From Cymbidium sinense (Eukaryota; Streptophyta; Magnoliopsida; Asparagales; Orchidaceae), in NCBI GenBank assembly GCA_021442155.1, contig CM038221.1, positions 26,131,906 through 26,195,905 of the forward strand: DNA of 64,000 bases, given 5' to 3'. The notes beneath the pieces were generated by a model. That model ran no database searches. It was not told the origin of the DNA and was given only the letters and a program-made list of their open reading frames with translations. The stretch's first letter is position 1. The number at the start of each line of letters is the position of its first letter. A program made the position numbers and the translations under genes. Below are positions 34,230-46,040 of the stretch, piece after piece.

Positions 34230-35030
34230 CAATGACTTGCCTAGAATAGGAACTACTAGAACTGGTGGCACATCAGGTAGTGCTTAATGATTTCAAAAGC
34301 ATGCTGCCACTTGAACTTGGCATCCTTTTTGACAAATGTTGAGAATGGTTGGCATCTTCCTGATAGGTTGGATATGAAGCATCTTAGATATGCCAACTGT
34401 GCTTGGAATGATCTGAGTTGTGTTAGAATATTAGGGGATAGCATTTCTAAGATAGCTTTATCTTCTCTAGATCGATCTCTTCTCGACATAACAAACCCAA
34501 GGAATTTTCTAAAGCTACTCAAATGCACTGGGGATTCATTTTGAGGTTAAATTATCTTAACCATTTGAAAACTACTCAAGTCAAGAGATGGTCTTCTTTG
34601 CTTTTGACTACTAGATCATCAACATAGCATTCAACTTGATGATGAATGAGTTCATGAAGATCAGTCATGGCCATGGTAAACCATATTTTTAAGGCGAAAG
34701 GCATGACCTTATAATAATAGATTCGATCGGGTTCAAAAGTAGTGTTTCTTTCATCCTCGGGGATCATCTTGATTTGGTTCTAGACAGATGACCCATCCAT
34801 AAAGGAGAATACTATATGAGATGAGGCAATGTCCACCACCAAGTAGAGTGAAAAAATTCATAGACATGCCTTTTAGATCCCTAAAATTGATGCATATGCA
34901 ATTTGGCCATTCTTTTCTTAATCGAGATGACACCAACCGTGTAGGATATTTTTCTTCCGATAAAGATCATCGATCAATTTCTTAATTTCAAAAGTGACCT
35001 GTTGTTCAATGTCTAATCACATGCATCTAG
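34230..35030 (-). pseudogene. rt: Reverse transcriptase of element B (decayed)
   Basis: Palm motif YVDD at 34626-34615 within ECYVDDLVVKS, preceded by YKVMPFALK (the canonical form is YKVMPFGLKNAGATYQ, so several residues are deleted after LK). The thumb/connection LRSFQAQLAYLRCFISNLSGR lies at 34425-34350, followed by KFKWQHAFEIIKHYL. An earlier segment (34936-34751) covers the fingers with INFRDL. The frame is broken between palm and thumb. The enzyme would have copied the element RNA into cDNA. Confidence 0.85.
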
Positions 35031-35174
35031 GAGCTTGCTTGATAGGGTTAGTATTTGGTTATATTGCTAGTTTGTGGTCTACTATGTCGAGATAAATTAG
35101 GCATTTCTTCATAACTCCATGCGAAGTAGTCCTTAAACTCATCTAATAGCCTAACTAAGTCATTGGTTTCTTCT

Positions 35175-35430
35175 TCATTCAATAAGGAGCTGATGAATGT
35201 CACGTGGATTATCTTCAATTCCTAAGTTGATCTCTTTAAGTTCATCGATGGTTGATCTGGTCTCTTCTTCGAATTTTGGCGGTGTCTCTTTGACTTTAAG
35301 CTCATTTGGATCATCTAAAGTTTCTAAACATATCAACTCATAAGAGTTAGCATGATTTAAGAAGAACCTATCAGACCCCAAATGAGTGGTGATGATTAAG
35401 CAATGGTTATCATCGTCAACTGGACCCACT
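35175..35430 (-). pseudogene. Protease-RT linker of element B
   Basis: An 84-residue open piece: MGPVDDDNHCLIITTHLGSD and later acidic residues (KEINLGIEDNPRDIHQ). Position and style match the pol segment just before the RT fingers in Tat-like elements, where the ICLETLDDPNE-type text is variable. No catalytic domain. Confidence 0.55.
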
Positions 35431-36460
35431 ATGCCAAATCCTAGTCCCGGTCTTGATTGAGAATATCTACTTTGGTTGTCCCATAACCTTTCAAAGTAAT
35501 CTGACTTGTGTTTAGACTAAATATGTGGATTAATCCCTTCTTTGCTAAGTTAAGAACACAAGGTGAATACCAATCAAAAGAAATTGTATTAAATATTTAT
35601 ATAAATCATCCTCAAGTTCTATATCAACTTCTTGACTTGAGGATGATGCTCCCAACAAAAATCTCTTTGTCTTGACATCTATGGATGACTTGGGGGCCTC
35701 CTTAACAACTAAACCTTCAACTTTCTAGGAAGAAAGTGAGGTTATGGTTCTAACCATTGTCTGATGCTCTACTATAGTGACTAGATACATTCATGCTTTG
35801 CTTTCTGGTCTTCATCATGCCCGCTCAAATGTCACCTCCAAAGGGACTGAGAGGGGTTGGTCGGCATGCTAACCACATGAGACTCATCCTCCACTGATTC
35901 TAAGTCTATGTGGATAGGGGTAATGAGTCGATATAGCTATTGTGGCCAATAGGGAGGAGGTCTTCCACCTCTAGAACTGCGCCTCTACCTCTACCTAGTT
36001 GGGGTCAAGTCATCATACCCATGTGTTCATATGGAGGAATAAATTATGGGCAAAATCCAATATCTAGCTCTACTTCTTCCTCGGTGTCTGATTCTCGCTC
36101 ACTTGTATTTTCATTTTCTTTTCTTTTTCTTCTTCTTTTTCTTCTTTTTCTTTTGTTTCTTTTCTTTTATTTTTTGAACTTTCACCAAGTTCAAGAATAG
36201 ACTTTTGATTTGGAGGAAGATAGTAGGTCGCCCCTCATATATCTTGATCTCTAACTGAGAATGGCTTCAAGTCTCTTTTGACATATTACTTGATTCCACC
36301 TCTTCAAAATTTGATGCACTGATGTAAAGAGGATAGAACAATGTTGTTTCCATGTATCCAAGGCCTACTGAGCAAAGTAGTAAAAGATGTATCTGAGTCA
36401 ATTATGTAGAACTTGGCTTCTTCTTCCAATCATCTATCTCTAATGGCAACACTATAGAGC
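35431..36460 (-). other. Spacer between protease and linker, with CT microsatellite
   Basis: Non-coding or fully decayed pol spacer, about 1 kb, where Tat/Ogre elements have a variable region. A TTTTCTTCTT-rich microsatellite occupies about 36113-36175 and yields a spurious Phe/Leu-rich frame on the plus strand. No domain is recognised. Confidence 0.5.
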
Positions 36461-36739
36461 CTAAAGCCTCTCGCCTTGTTCATTGAATCCTCTTAACATC
36501 ATCCGATTTCTTTGGAGTTCAAAGATATCAACCCTTAAGTAGGAAAGGGTATTTAGACTCATCATGTTCACTGATGCACCTGGATCAACTAACAGCCTGG
36601 AGAGTCTGAATCTACCCATGTCCACTGTGATGTAGAGGGAACGGTTGTGCTTTATTGTCCCCAAAAGAAGGTCTTCATCAGTGAATGTAACTTGGGCTCT
36701 TGAATAACATGCCTCCTCTCCAATAGATGAGCTAAGCAT
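36461..36739 (-). pseudogene. pro: Aspartic protease of element B
   Basis: A 92-residue open stretch with RLLVDPGASVNMM. The catalytic Asp (residue 52 of this piece, about 36586) is in the DxGxS form used by plant Ty3 elements (DPGAS rather than DTGAS). It is followed by LNTLSYL and a MMLRGFNEQGE turn typical of the retropepsin second half. The enzyme cleaves the Gag-Pol polyprotein. This is one of the better preserved pieces, but it is isolated from gag and RT by stops. Confidence 0.85.
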
Positions 36740-37137
36740 CTAGATAAGGGCTTTGATCCCTCATCTCTTTGGATATGACAAGAACATCATACTTAGCTTA
36801 ACTGACAACTTTCTTAGGTGAGTGAGGACATTGTAGTCAACTCTGGGCTGGTCCTCCACAAGCACATCCATAGGTGGAGCATCCTGTGGAGGGGCTTCTT
36901 GATCACTTAAACCAATGACTTGTTTACCCTTATCCTGAGGTGCTACCCTAGAGGTAGAACTTTGCCACTAGTGATTAACTGACTTCATGAGATGGTTTAG
37001 TGAAAGTTCTACTTGCTCATCGTTCACCTACTTCTATGGATCATCGGAGTCGATGACTCCAAATCAATCTCAATGGTGAACTTGAATGATTCAAAATGGA
37101 AAATTCCATTTCTAAATCAAGAGGAATGATCAACTAG
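36740..37137 (-). other. gag-protease junction of element B
   Basis: About 400 bp with no recognised domain between the protease and the gag C-terminal part. At 37128-37165 the sequence GATCAACTAGTTATTATTATTATTAGAC resembles 20093-20124, exactly where the orphan gag fragment meets an LTR end. Confidence 0.45.
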
Positions 37138-39100
37138 TTATTATTATTATTAGACTTGGAGAGTTTTCTAGAATAAAATCTAGAGTATCAAGTGACAAGA
37201 TGTAAATCTTTCATTGATTTTTTTTTTGTGGAGGTACATGATAGAAATCAAGTAAAGTAAGCGGGTAAGGGTTTAGTGCCCTTGTCCACCGACAACAACC
37301 GGCAAAAGAAGAGGATCTAGTGGAGGAAGAAGTAGAGTGCAATGATGGATGAGTTGGACTCTGATGGTGGTTGCACTATGCTATCCTGCAAGTGGAGCTA
37401 GCGCTACTATCAAGCTTCTACCTCCTTCAAGTCCCTTAGCAACTTGCAAACCTTCCTTGATGTTGGAGGTTTGAGCTTTAGGCACCTACAAGGGTAACTT
37501 TGATCTTAGAGATGATTTTCTTAGATTTTGGGGATAGGAGATATCCCAACCTTCCTCTCTTAAGAAGATCATGTATCCCCAAGGATTACCTAATAGAACT
37601 AGAGGGTTGTTCTAGTAGATATTCCTTAGGGATGACAATGGCAACTTGTAGCTACCTCAAACCAATCCTTAAAGGTAAAGCAATCTTCTAAGACATGTCC
37701 CAGAGCAGTAGGGAAATATTTGGATCATCTTGCCCACTTCCTCCATCCTCCTAGGCTCTGGTAATTAGAAATCAGACTTCGTTAAGAGATTCTTAAAGAT
37801 CTTCTGACTACCTCCCTCTTGAATGAATAAGGTTTATTCAATTTGTCGATAGTAGGTAAATGGTAGCTACCGGCGGTGGGAATACTAATGATGTCGAGGA
37901 TACCGAGGAGGCGGTGGAGACGCTGTGGCAATTGAGGTGGAGATGATGACCGATGGTGGCAAAGGAGGTGGTAGAGGAGACGCTGCTCGAGGCCTATCAT
38001 TGAACCTATGGTTGCTTCCCTTATCAATTGGTGTGACTACCCTGCTTCTTCTCAAATGCCTTCTAAAGTTTGGGCTGACGATCTTGGAAAGTAACTATTT
38101 GACCTCCCTTGTAGACTATTTATTGATTAATTTCTCAAATGTCTTAATGTAAACCTTTAAGCATGAAGTGACGCCATGAATATTTTTGAGTAGAATTTCA
38201 ATGGCATGTTGTCACAATGGTTCTCATTTCATACTTAAATTCTCATCTAAGAATGTAATCAATGGGACTCACGAGTGTTGTTGAGCTACAACGATTGCCC
38301 ATAGTTACCCTGAGCTCCAGAAATCTTAATAAAGACTACTCCAACTCAACAAATGTCTTCACGAACCATTGGGTAGTTCGACATACCAATCAAATGCATG
38401 TTTGTCAAGCTACTGAAGAACAAAATAAGAGTGCATCGCCACCAGATTGCAACATCCAAAGAAATGCTATGTGTCAGGAGGTTCCACTACCATCAAAGAT
38501 TTTGAAGGAAGGAGGCACAAAACCCTTAGGATATTGGACACCATCAAATTCCTGGTAGGTCTACCCTTTGGAATGGATGAGCCACCTGCTTATGCCAATG
38601 CATCCCTCACTGTCCACCATGCTGATATCCTTCTCTTGCATGGAGGTATCCCACCTTCCTATGCCTACCACCGCCCGATCTACTTGGAGAAGTGCTCTTG
38701 CTGATCTAGGACATGTGCTAATTCGATGATCTACCTCTCATATATATTGTGGAACTGAGGCCTCATTCTAAAGTGCATGGAGGGCTGCTAATAACTCTTC
38801 CATCATTTTCTTCATTAGTTAATCTGATCATCCTTCTGTTTAAGCTATTGTGGAGGTGTTGGGTTGAATGGACGACGTCGTCTTCCTCAACCACAACACC
38901 GTCCTAACTATGTTGATGCCTCTGAAGGGAGCTCCCAAATCCTCTAGAAGGTCATCCTCATTGATATCAAATGCTACCCTGCTCATCCTCAAAATATATA
39001 GATCACTACCTAAGAGTTTCCTCTTCTCGGCAAAGTAAGCTGCAATAATCTCATGTCGGCACAAATACTCGGGGCTAACCGATAGAGGGACTATGGTCAC
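37138..39100 (-). pseudogene. gag: gag of element B (decayed)
   Basis: Same blocks as the other two gag copies. On the minus strand: N-terminal acidic piece (39100-38840), Retrotrans_gag remnants near 38375-38310 (WFVKTFVELE, then a stop), and the post-knuckle segment ALGHVLEDCFTFKDWFE near 37715-37660. Several frameshifts and stops. Comparison of the three copies shows the same domain order and independent damage. Confidence 0.8.
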
Positions 39101-39103
39101 TGA

Positions 39104-40380
39104 TCAAAATACATCTAACACTGCCTGCCACTTGAGTGCTAGCTTTAGAGGGTCATGCTCACTAGAAGAGATATGCTCATGACTGCTCGTCAATGGAGTG
39201 GTGTCCTCGGGGAGATCTACTGTCATGGGAACTACAAAACTGCCACCTTCCCCTTCTACAACTATTGCTACCACTGGTCTGATGGTGGTGGTGGTGGTGC
39301 GACCATGATGCGTGGTCGCCACTCCTTCAACCACAATGAGGTAGAGGTCGAGGTTCGATCTCACCTCACAATAGGTGGAATGGAGGGAGGATCCTGGCCA
39401 TAGCCCGATCACCAAGGTTTCCCCGGATGGGGCTTTGACCCGGAGTGGTGGATGCTGGAGTTGTATGATGGTGGATGATGAGGGGAGTGTGAAGGCAACA
39501 TCACCATCCCTCAATAGAGATCTCCCGCAACGGGTAGCAAGAATAATCCTGAATGATCGGCCCCAACAGGGGACAATCGTGAAAATCCATCGAGGAGGTC
39601 AATTACCGCATACCTCATTCTTCCCTCCCAGATGCTTGGCCTCCAAACCCTCTCTATGATCACCTAACACTCTAGGGATCAACAAATCAATCAAGGTACC
39701 ACCTCACCAGATGCTCGCCAACCCGCATGATAGTCCTCCCATGCCTCAGTGCTCTATCTATGTCTTATAATATACTGGTGAGGAGAAGCAACAATCCTCG
39801 ATAATCTTCCTCTCCATGCTGAGGGTGGAACTTGCTAGAAAGTGGAGAGACCTCTCAGGGAGAACCTTCCTTGGTCATATGTGATGTAGCCTCAAGCTCT
39901 CTGGCTGCTCAGTTATGCTCCCACTTAATCTTGCAATTTTTATTATAACATTGAGTAAGAGTGAACAAGGTGAGTGACTACCTTCCTAGAAAGTGGAGGA
40001 CTATCTCAAGCTAAGATAGCCTTCCCTTTGGGTAACCAAAGAGGAGGTAGTAGCTCTCACCGAGCAATGGTAGGGACAATGACTGGTGCTAAAACTATCT
40101 GGTGGGAACACCACAGCCTTCCTCTTCAATGGAGGGTACTCAAAATCGAGGGGTTTGTCAATGCGGATGAGCTTCTCACCACCTCATCCCGACTAAGAGT
40201 GAGGGTCGCCTCACAAGTAACACGCTCCCTCAATCTTGAAGAAAACCGTGGGTGGAGTCAGTCTTGGGGAGGCTCGCCCGATCCAAGGCCAAATCCATCC
40301 CAAAGGGGAAAGCAAAAATGAACTTCTGTGAAGCCATGTGTACTGTCTATAAAGAGTAACGACTGGTCTGAGTTGTATCT
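39104..40380 (-). pseudogene. Pre-gag segment of element B
   Basis: Collinear with 1620-2880 of element A. The longest open piece (39514-39104, 136 aa) is Thr/Ser/Val-rich with HPPLRVKAPSGE near its start and no known domain. The GC content is above that of the surroundings. It could be the extra ORF of Tat elements or an extended gag N-terminus. Start codon and true frame cannot be fixed. Confidence 0.5.
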
Positions 40381-40458
40381 CTACATGTGTTGAAATATAA
40401 CTTGAGTCAGATTTCTACTTTAATATTCTTCCCAAGAGAATCATAAGAATTGGAGTCT

Positions 40459-42134
40459 AACACACTCAATTCAAATATGTTAAGTGGTTCTTGGAGAGAT
40501 TTTGATGTGATGAGGAGAGTCTTTGCCATTTGATTTTGATTTAGAACCCATACTCAACCAATTAGGTAGGTGGGTGTGGGGTTCAAATTTAGGAGATATT
40601 TTGGAGATATTTATATTTTGTGTATCTTGTTTAAAAAATATTGATGATTTGAAAGAACCTCACTTAGCAAATTTGAGTATGCTAAGAAGAGGTTGTGATT
40701 ATGTGAAAATTTTATAGAATGTCTGATGTGAAATGTTGATTTGAAAATGAGGCTTCTTACGTAAAAAATTTGATATGTCAAGTAGAAGCCACATATTTTT
40801 TTTATTTATGTTTGAAAATGAGACTTTCACTTAACAAATTTGGTATGTTAAATGAAAGCCAAATGTGATTGATATATGTTTTGCTTTTCTTTGAAAATAG
40901 GACTCTCACTTAACAAATTTGGTATGTTAAGTGAAAGCCCAAATGTCATTGATATATATTTTACTTTTTTTTGAAAATGGGACTCTCACTTAACAAATTT
41001 GGTATATTAAGTGAAAGCCCAAATGTGATTGATATATGTTTGGACACTTAACAAATTTGATATGTTAAGTGGAGGTCCAAATGTGGTATGATTTGTGTTT
41101 TGTTTTCTTGAAAATGGGACTCACTTAACAAATTTGTATGTTAAGTGAAAGTCCAAATGTGATTGATATATGTTTTGGGGCTCCCACTTAACAAATTTGG
41201 TATGTTAAGTGAAATCCCAAGTGTGATTGATTTGAAAAATTGGATTCTTACTTAACAAATTTGGTATGTTATGGAAAATGTATTGAAAATGAGACTCTCA
41301 CTTAACAAATTTGGTATGTTATGAAAGTCGATGATTGATGTATGTTTGAAAATGACCCTCACTTAACAAATTTGATATGTTAAGTGGAGGTCAAACACAT
41401 GAAAATGAGACCCTCACTTAACAAATTTGGTGTGTTAAGTGGGAGTCAAATATGTCATGAAAATGAGATCTCACTTAACAAATTTGATAGGTTATGGAAT
41501 CAAATAATTTATGAAAATGAGACTCTCACTTAACAAGTTTGACATGTTAAGTGAAAGTCAAATGTGTATGAAAATGAGATTCTCACTTAACAAAATATGT
41601 TAAGTGGGAATCAAATGTATATGAAAGAGAGATTCTCACTTAACAACTTTGATATGTTAAGGAATAAATATGACATGAAAATAAGATTCCACTTAACAAT
41701 TTGATATAAGTGAGAATCAAATGTGACATGAAAATAAGATTCTCACTTAACAACTTTGACATGTTAAGTGGGAATCAAATGCACATGAAAATGAGATTCT
41801 CACTTAACAACTTTGACATGTTAAGTGAGAATCAAATGTATTTAATGTGCTCTTCTTCTCTCTCTCTTTTTTTTGGAAAGAGAGGGGAATTCTTCGTTTA
41901 ACAAATGTGTCATGTTAAATAAGATTTCAAAATAGAGGTGAAATTTATTTAACAAATCTTAAGCATGTTCAATAGATTTCAATGATATGTTTTGATGTCA
42001 TGTGATTTCTTGATTTTGAAAAGAGAGAAACTTCCACTCTAGCATATGTGAAATATGTTGAGTGGAGTTTCAATTTTATGTTATGATTTGAAAATAGAAT
42101 CTTCATTCAACAAATTTGAGTATGTTGAATGAAG
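40459..42134 (-). repeat. Hairpin minisatellite array in the leader of element B
   Basis: More than 20 units of the CACTTAACA / TGTTAAGTG inverted repeat. The middle part is amplified differently from element A: here 50-60 bp units with GAAAATGAGA(C/T)TCTCACTTAACA. At 41578-41612 the loop has shrunk from 9 to 5 bases while the 15-base arms remain. Outer units keep different paired arms: 40751-40760 with 40782-40790 (GGCTTC/GAAGCC), 42027-42039 with 42060-42071 (GAAACT...CACTC / GAGTGGAGTTTC), and 42101-42112 with 42123-42134 (CTTCATTCAACA / TGTTGAATGAAG, perfect 12 bp). Confidence 0.93.
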
Positions 42135-42206
42135 GTGGCTATTTCAAAAAAGGTGCTTTTGGAAAGTGTCATTTTGTGAAAGAATTTATTTTCTTAAATT
42201 TATGAT

Positions 42207-42332
42207 GAACCTCACCAAGCTAGTGGTAAGGAGGTTCTAAATTTTATTATCTCTCCTTCATTGATAAATTTTGTTTTCACTATTGGGACCCAATAGGGTT
42301 TCAAGACCTACACGGAGTGAGGTCCTAAAACC
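42207..42332 (-). promoter_or_regulatory. PBS-proximal conserved stem-loops, element B
   Basis: The stem GAACCTC..ACCA / TGGT..GAGGTTC (42207-42237) and the stem GGTTTCAAGACCT / AGGTCCTAAAACC (42297-42332) match the two stems at 4820-4943 in position and order, with arm changes on both sides. They are likely leader RNA structures. Confidence 0.55.
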
Positions 42333-42477
42333 TAAAGGATGTTGGCTAACTTTGCTTAAGAATGAAATAAGCTAAGTGCCAATAGAAGGAAAGATAGTCT
42401 CAGACTCACATAAAATGCAAGTCCAGCATCGATGCTTGGAGACAACAATCATCTACTAGAGATGGAGAGAGGAACCA

Positions 42478-42496
42478 TCCCCAAGTGGAGTCTCCA
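42478..42496 (-). other. Primer-binding site of element B
   Basis: On the minus strand TGGAGACTCCACTTGGGGA lies 9 bases inside the LTR end ...AACACCACA. It closely resembles the TGGCGACTCC(A/G)CTGGGGA-type site of Tat-group elements, which I recall as being complementary to a plant tRNA-Arg 3' end. The tRNA identity is from memory. Confidence 0.65.
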
Positions 42497-42505
42497 AAAA
42501 AAAAT

Positions 42506-45500
42506 TGTGGTGTTTATTTTGATTCATTTGTATGGGAGGGGAGATCTGAGGGTGTACATTGAAGATATGACATCAAGAATAGTACTATCTCAAAAGATAG
42601 AAGTCACCATCCTATGATGGACCCAATCACCTAATAAGGACTCTAAGGCATGATGGGTCTTCAAATATACAGATTTTTCCCTACTTTACATGGAAATAAA
42701 GCAAGGTTTATTTAAACTGGTTCTAAAGTTTCCTAGAGGCAAGCATCCATAGTTAATTACATCTTAAGGAAAGTGAATCCTTAAGAATACTCGATTAAAG
42801 TAGTGATTGTCTCCAAAGAATTCAAAGATATGACTATCAATAAATTGGTTATGTTTTAGAAGATCAAGTGGGATGGATCAAAAGGGGAGAGTTATTATCA
42901 AACCAAAGGATATGGGGAGTGCTCATGATACTAGAAACCTAGTGAGCACTCCAATCTATCCTATGGTTGGGCTTTATATATTTGAAATCAGGAGATTTAT
43001 TTATTTGATTTGGAAATTTTATAGAAATCTAGGACTTATAATTCCATAATACAAGATTGTGGAAATGCCTAAGAGGTGAGGATTTATGCTTGTAGCCCAT
43101 AAAGGAAAATAACAACCTCAGATCTAAATCTAGGGAGCTTTGGCGAGGGCCAAAGCATGACCTAAATCTAAGGTGAAAGTGGGTATATGGTTTACCTCCA
43201 CAAGAGTAAATCACCACTGGACTTATTTCGCTTGAGTGGCGACTAACTCCTCATATGCTTTAAATCCATGTAGGCAAGTCATATGCTTTTGCAAGATGGG
43301 TAGGTTATTATTATTTAGAAAAAGAAACTAAGTCCTTAAACTCACTCCCTAAGAGACTAGAGCATGAGGGGTATGAATAATGACTTAAATCTAATGCAAA
43401 TTTTTATCACAATTTATTTAATTTGGGACTCTTTATTTTGACACAAGCTATAGGATTTTGTATGCCTAAATGCATGAGAAGTTGATTATGGGCCAAATCA
43501 AAAGGGAAAGAGGTGTTCTTCCATCATAGGCTCTCAAAGGTTAAGCCCATTTTATATGGAAAGATGGAAGCCCTCTCTTAGCAAGAGTGAAACAAGATGG
43601 TTATGCATGATATTAAACATACAACATCCACTAAGGGGTTGCTAAATATTTTATTATCTTGATTTAATGCTAGGCTTTTATATGAGGTTATGAGTTATTT
43701 TAAAAGTTTAGTTATGAGTTATTAATGGGATAGAAAATTTATTTTTTATCCCAGAACTAATCGCATCCAGGCCATACAACACCAATCATAAATAAACTAT
43801 GAAAGGCATGCTTTCTAATGCACAAGCTAAACAAAATATCAAATAATTTTATAAAACTATGCGTAAAAGAATAAGGTTGATGTCGATACCGCCATACAAA
43901 AAAAAGAAATGTGAGTAGTCAAGCTCTACCCTTATACAACCCAAATTACAAAAGAATAATCACAAATTACAAAATGCTAAGTGTTATGGGGGATCTTCAA
44001 GTCTTCATGCTCCCTCCTTCATTTTGTCATCTTCCATTTCTTTATTTGATTTGCTCCATTTGCTTGATTTGATGTGCTTTCTCCAAAGGCATCACATGGT
44101 ACATAAGACTTGGTCTTATAACCAATGCTAATCCCCCATAACACTCATCCTAATCCTAATGCAAAATTACATTAAAAGAAGTAAATCTAGCTACACCAAA
44201 AAAAACAAATGTTAGCTAAATACTCCAAGTCAAAGTTATATGAATAATTTGGACTTAGCCCCCCACAATGGGTAACCAAGCCCACTATCCTAACTTATGC
44301 TTGGGGTTAAGCAAAAAAAGCATTGTGGACATCACAACATCCATGCTTATTAATACACCCTTATCCAAGTCTAGAATAATACATCACAAAATAATAAGCA
44401 TACATACATACATACCTAACATAAAAAAACTATAAATAGTGATTTAGTCTAATGTGTGCATTAAAGCTTGTGATATATCCTAACTAGGCTTTAGAGTTGT
44501 AACTAAGTGTGAGGGATTTAATTTATAAAGGGTTGATTTCTCTTTAAGTGATTTAAATAATTTGAAGATTTTTTACTTAGTGTTTTATTTCATATGATCT
44601 ACATTTAACAACTAAGTGTTATAAAGAGAAGGAAGACAAGGAACCTCTTTCATTTCTATCTTAAGTCACTTCTAAAGTAAGTTAATTAATCAATTTTCTT
44701 TAATGAATGGCTTATTATATGTTTTAATCAATCCTAAGTTTAGGTTCACTCTAAATGACCTTATTCAATAAGAAAGACATCTTAAGATTAATTAGGATGA
44801 CTTACTATCACATAAGATATGTTTATTCATTTCTTTCCATCATGTATATGATGCATATGAATAAATCCTAAACATACCTATACAAGCAATTTATATTTTT
44901 AACACACTTGAATGATGAATGCAAAGAAGTGTATTTGGAATTTAAATATTTCATTTGATTGAATTATGAATGCATGCCCTTTTTAATAGAAAAGAGGGGC
45001 TTTTCATCCATTAGCTAGATACACATTCACATGTATAAAAGTTTTAAGTGAGTATATTGCCATTATTCTGCAGAGTGGTACAAGACCTACTTAGACTACT
45101 TAAAGCCTCCTGGAGTGTCCGACTAATATACCACTTTTCTTATATACATGTAGATGTACAAATAACTACAATAATAGGAAAAACCCATGCAAAAGTTGAA
45201 TTTGATTTATTTGATTTATGATTCTTATTCATTGATCACATCATACATACATATATATAAGAGTTTTAAGTGAGTATGGCACCATTGTTCTGCACCAGGG
45301 GCATAAAGTACAAGACCTACTTAGGCTAATATCTCGGATGTCCGTGACTAATATACCACTTTTCTCATATGAATGTACAAAAAAACTACAAGAAGAAGAA
45401 GTCATGCAAGAATTCATATTTGATTTGATTATATGATTTACATATGTGATATGAAATTCTTCCTTAGTCTTAACATAGACATGCATAGGAGTAGATTTAG

Positions 45501-46040
45501 GTAAATGTTGTGTTCTTTTCAAATGAACTGTATATTTGTAAATCCTATGTGAATCCATGTAAGATAAGGAAAGAGAACTTTATATTGCATATCTTATATT
45601 ATCATATGCAAACTTACAGATATTTGTAATTAACATCACTTCATTTATAATAATTGATTTATAGGCTTTTGAAAATAACATTTGATTTAATAGTGATAAT
45701 AGCCACACCTATTTAATTTAAATCAACACATGCAATTAGACATAAAAGGAACCATTTCATTTAGCTAATTTTAAAAGAAATGAATGCATGATTACATGTG
45801 GCAAGCAACATTTAACACAATTGCAAAGAAATAAAGGAACATAAGCAAATGATCTCATTCATCCCAATTAATTCCTAAGGACAATCATACCAAATAAAGC
45901 CACTTAAAATACACCAAAGTTCTTTAATGAGATTTTTAATTTTGAGTTTGATTTGAGTTAAGGAAAGTGAAAGAGGTTTGCTGGTCCAAATCCCATTCCC
46001 ATATGTGAGTTAATTTGATTTAATGATAAAGTAATTAAGC
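42506..46040 (-). repeat. 5' LTR of element B, U5-side part
   Basis: Starts TGTGGTGTTTATTTTGATTC at 42506 and is collinear with 22070-25615 of the 3' LTR (landmarks: TAGTTAATTACATCTTAAGG, the block near 44465 with CTAACTAGGCTTTAGAGTTG, and GTGAGTTAATTTGATTTAATG at 46005). It is interrupted at 46041 by the LINE tail. The two LTRs of B differ by many small indels, so the insertion is old. Confidence 0.85.

Larger units (their letters stand above)
29483..42505 (-). mobile_element. Element B, complete but decayed interior of a Tat-like Ty3/gypsy retrotransposon
   Basis: About 13 kb between two LTRs. The order on the minus strand is PBS, leader array, pre-gag, gag, PR, linker, RT, RH, aRH, IN and 3' UTR. 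With both LTRs, and without the nested LINE, the element spans roughly 27 kb, in the size class of Ogre. Dual RNase H and the repeat-rich 3' UTR are hallmarks of the Tat group. No clear polypurine tract precedes the 3' LTR at 29483-29500. Many stops make it non-autonomous or dead. Confidence 0.85.

Noticed and set aside
35940..36200. Plus-strand frame ending in a Phe/Leu-rich tail resembling a membrane segment
   Set aside because: The tail is a CT microsatellite on the antisense side of pol; no coding evidence.
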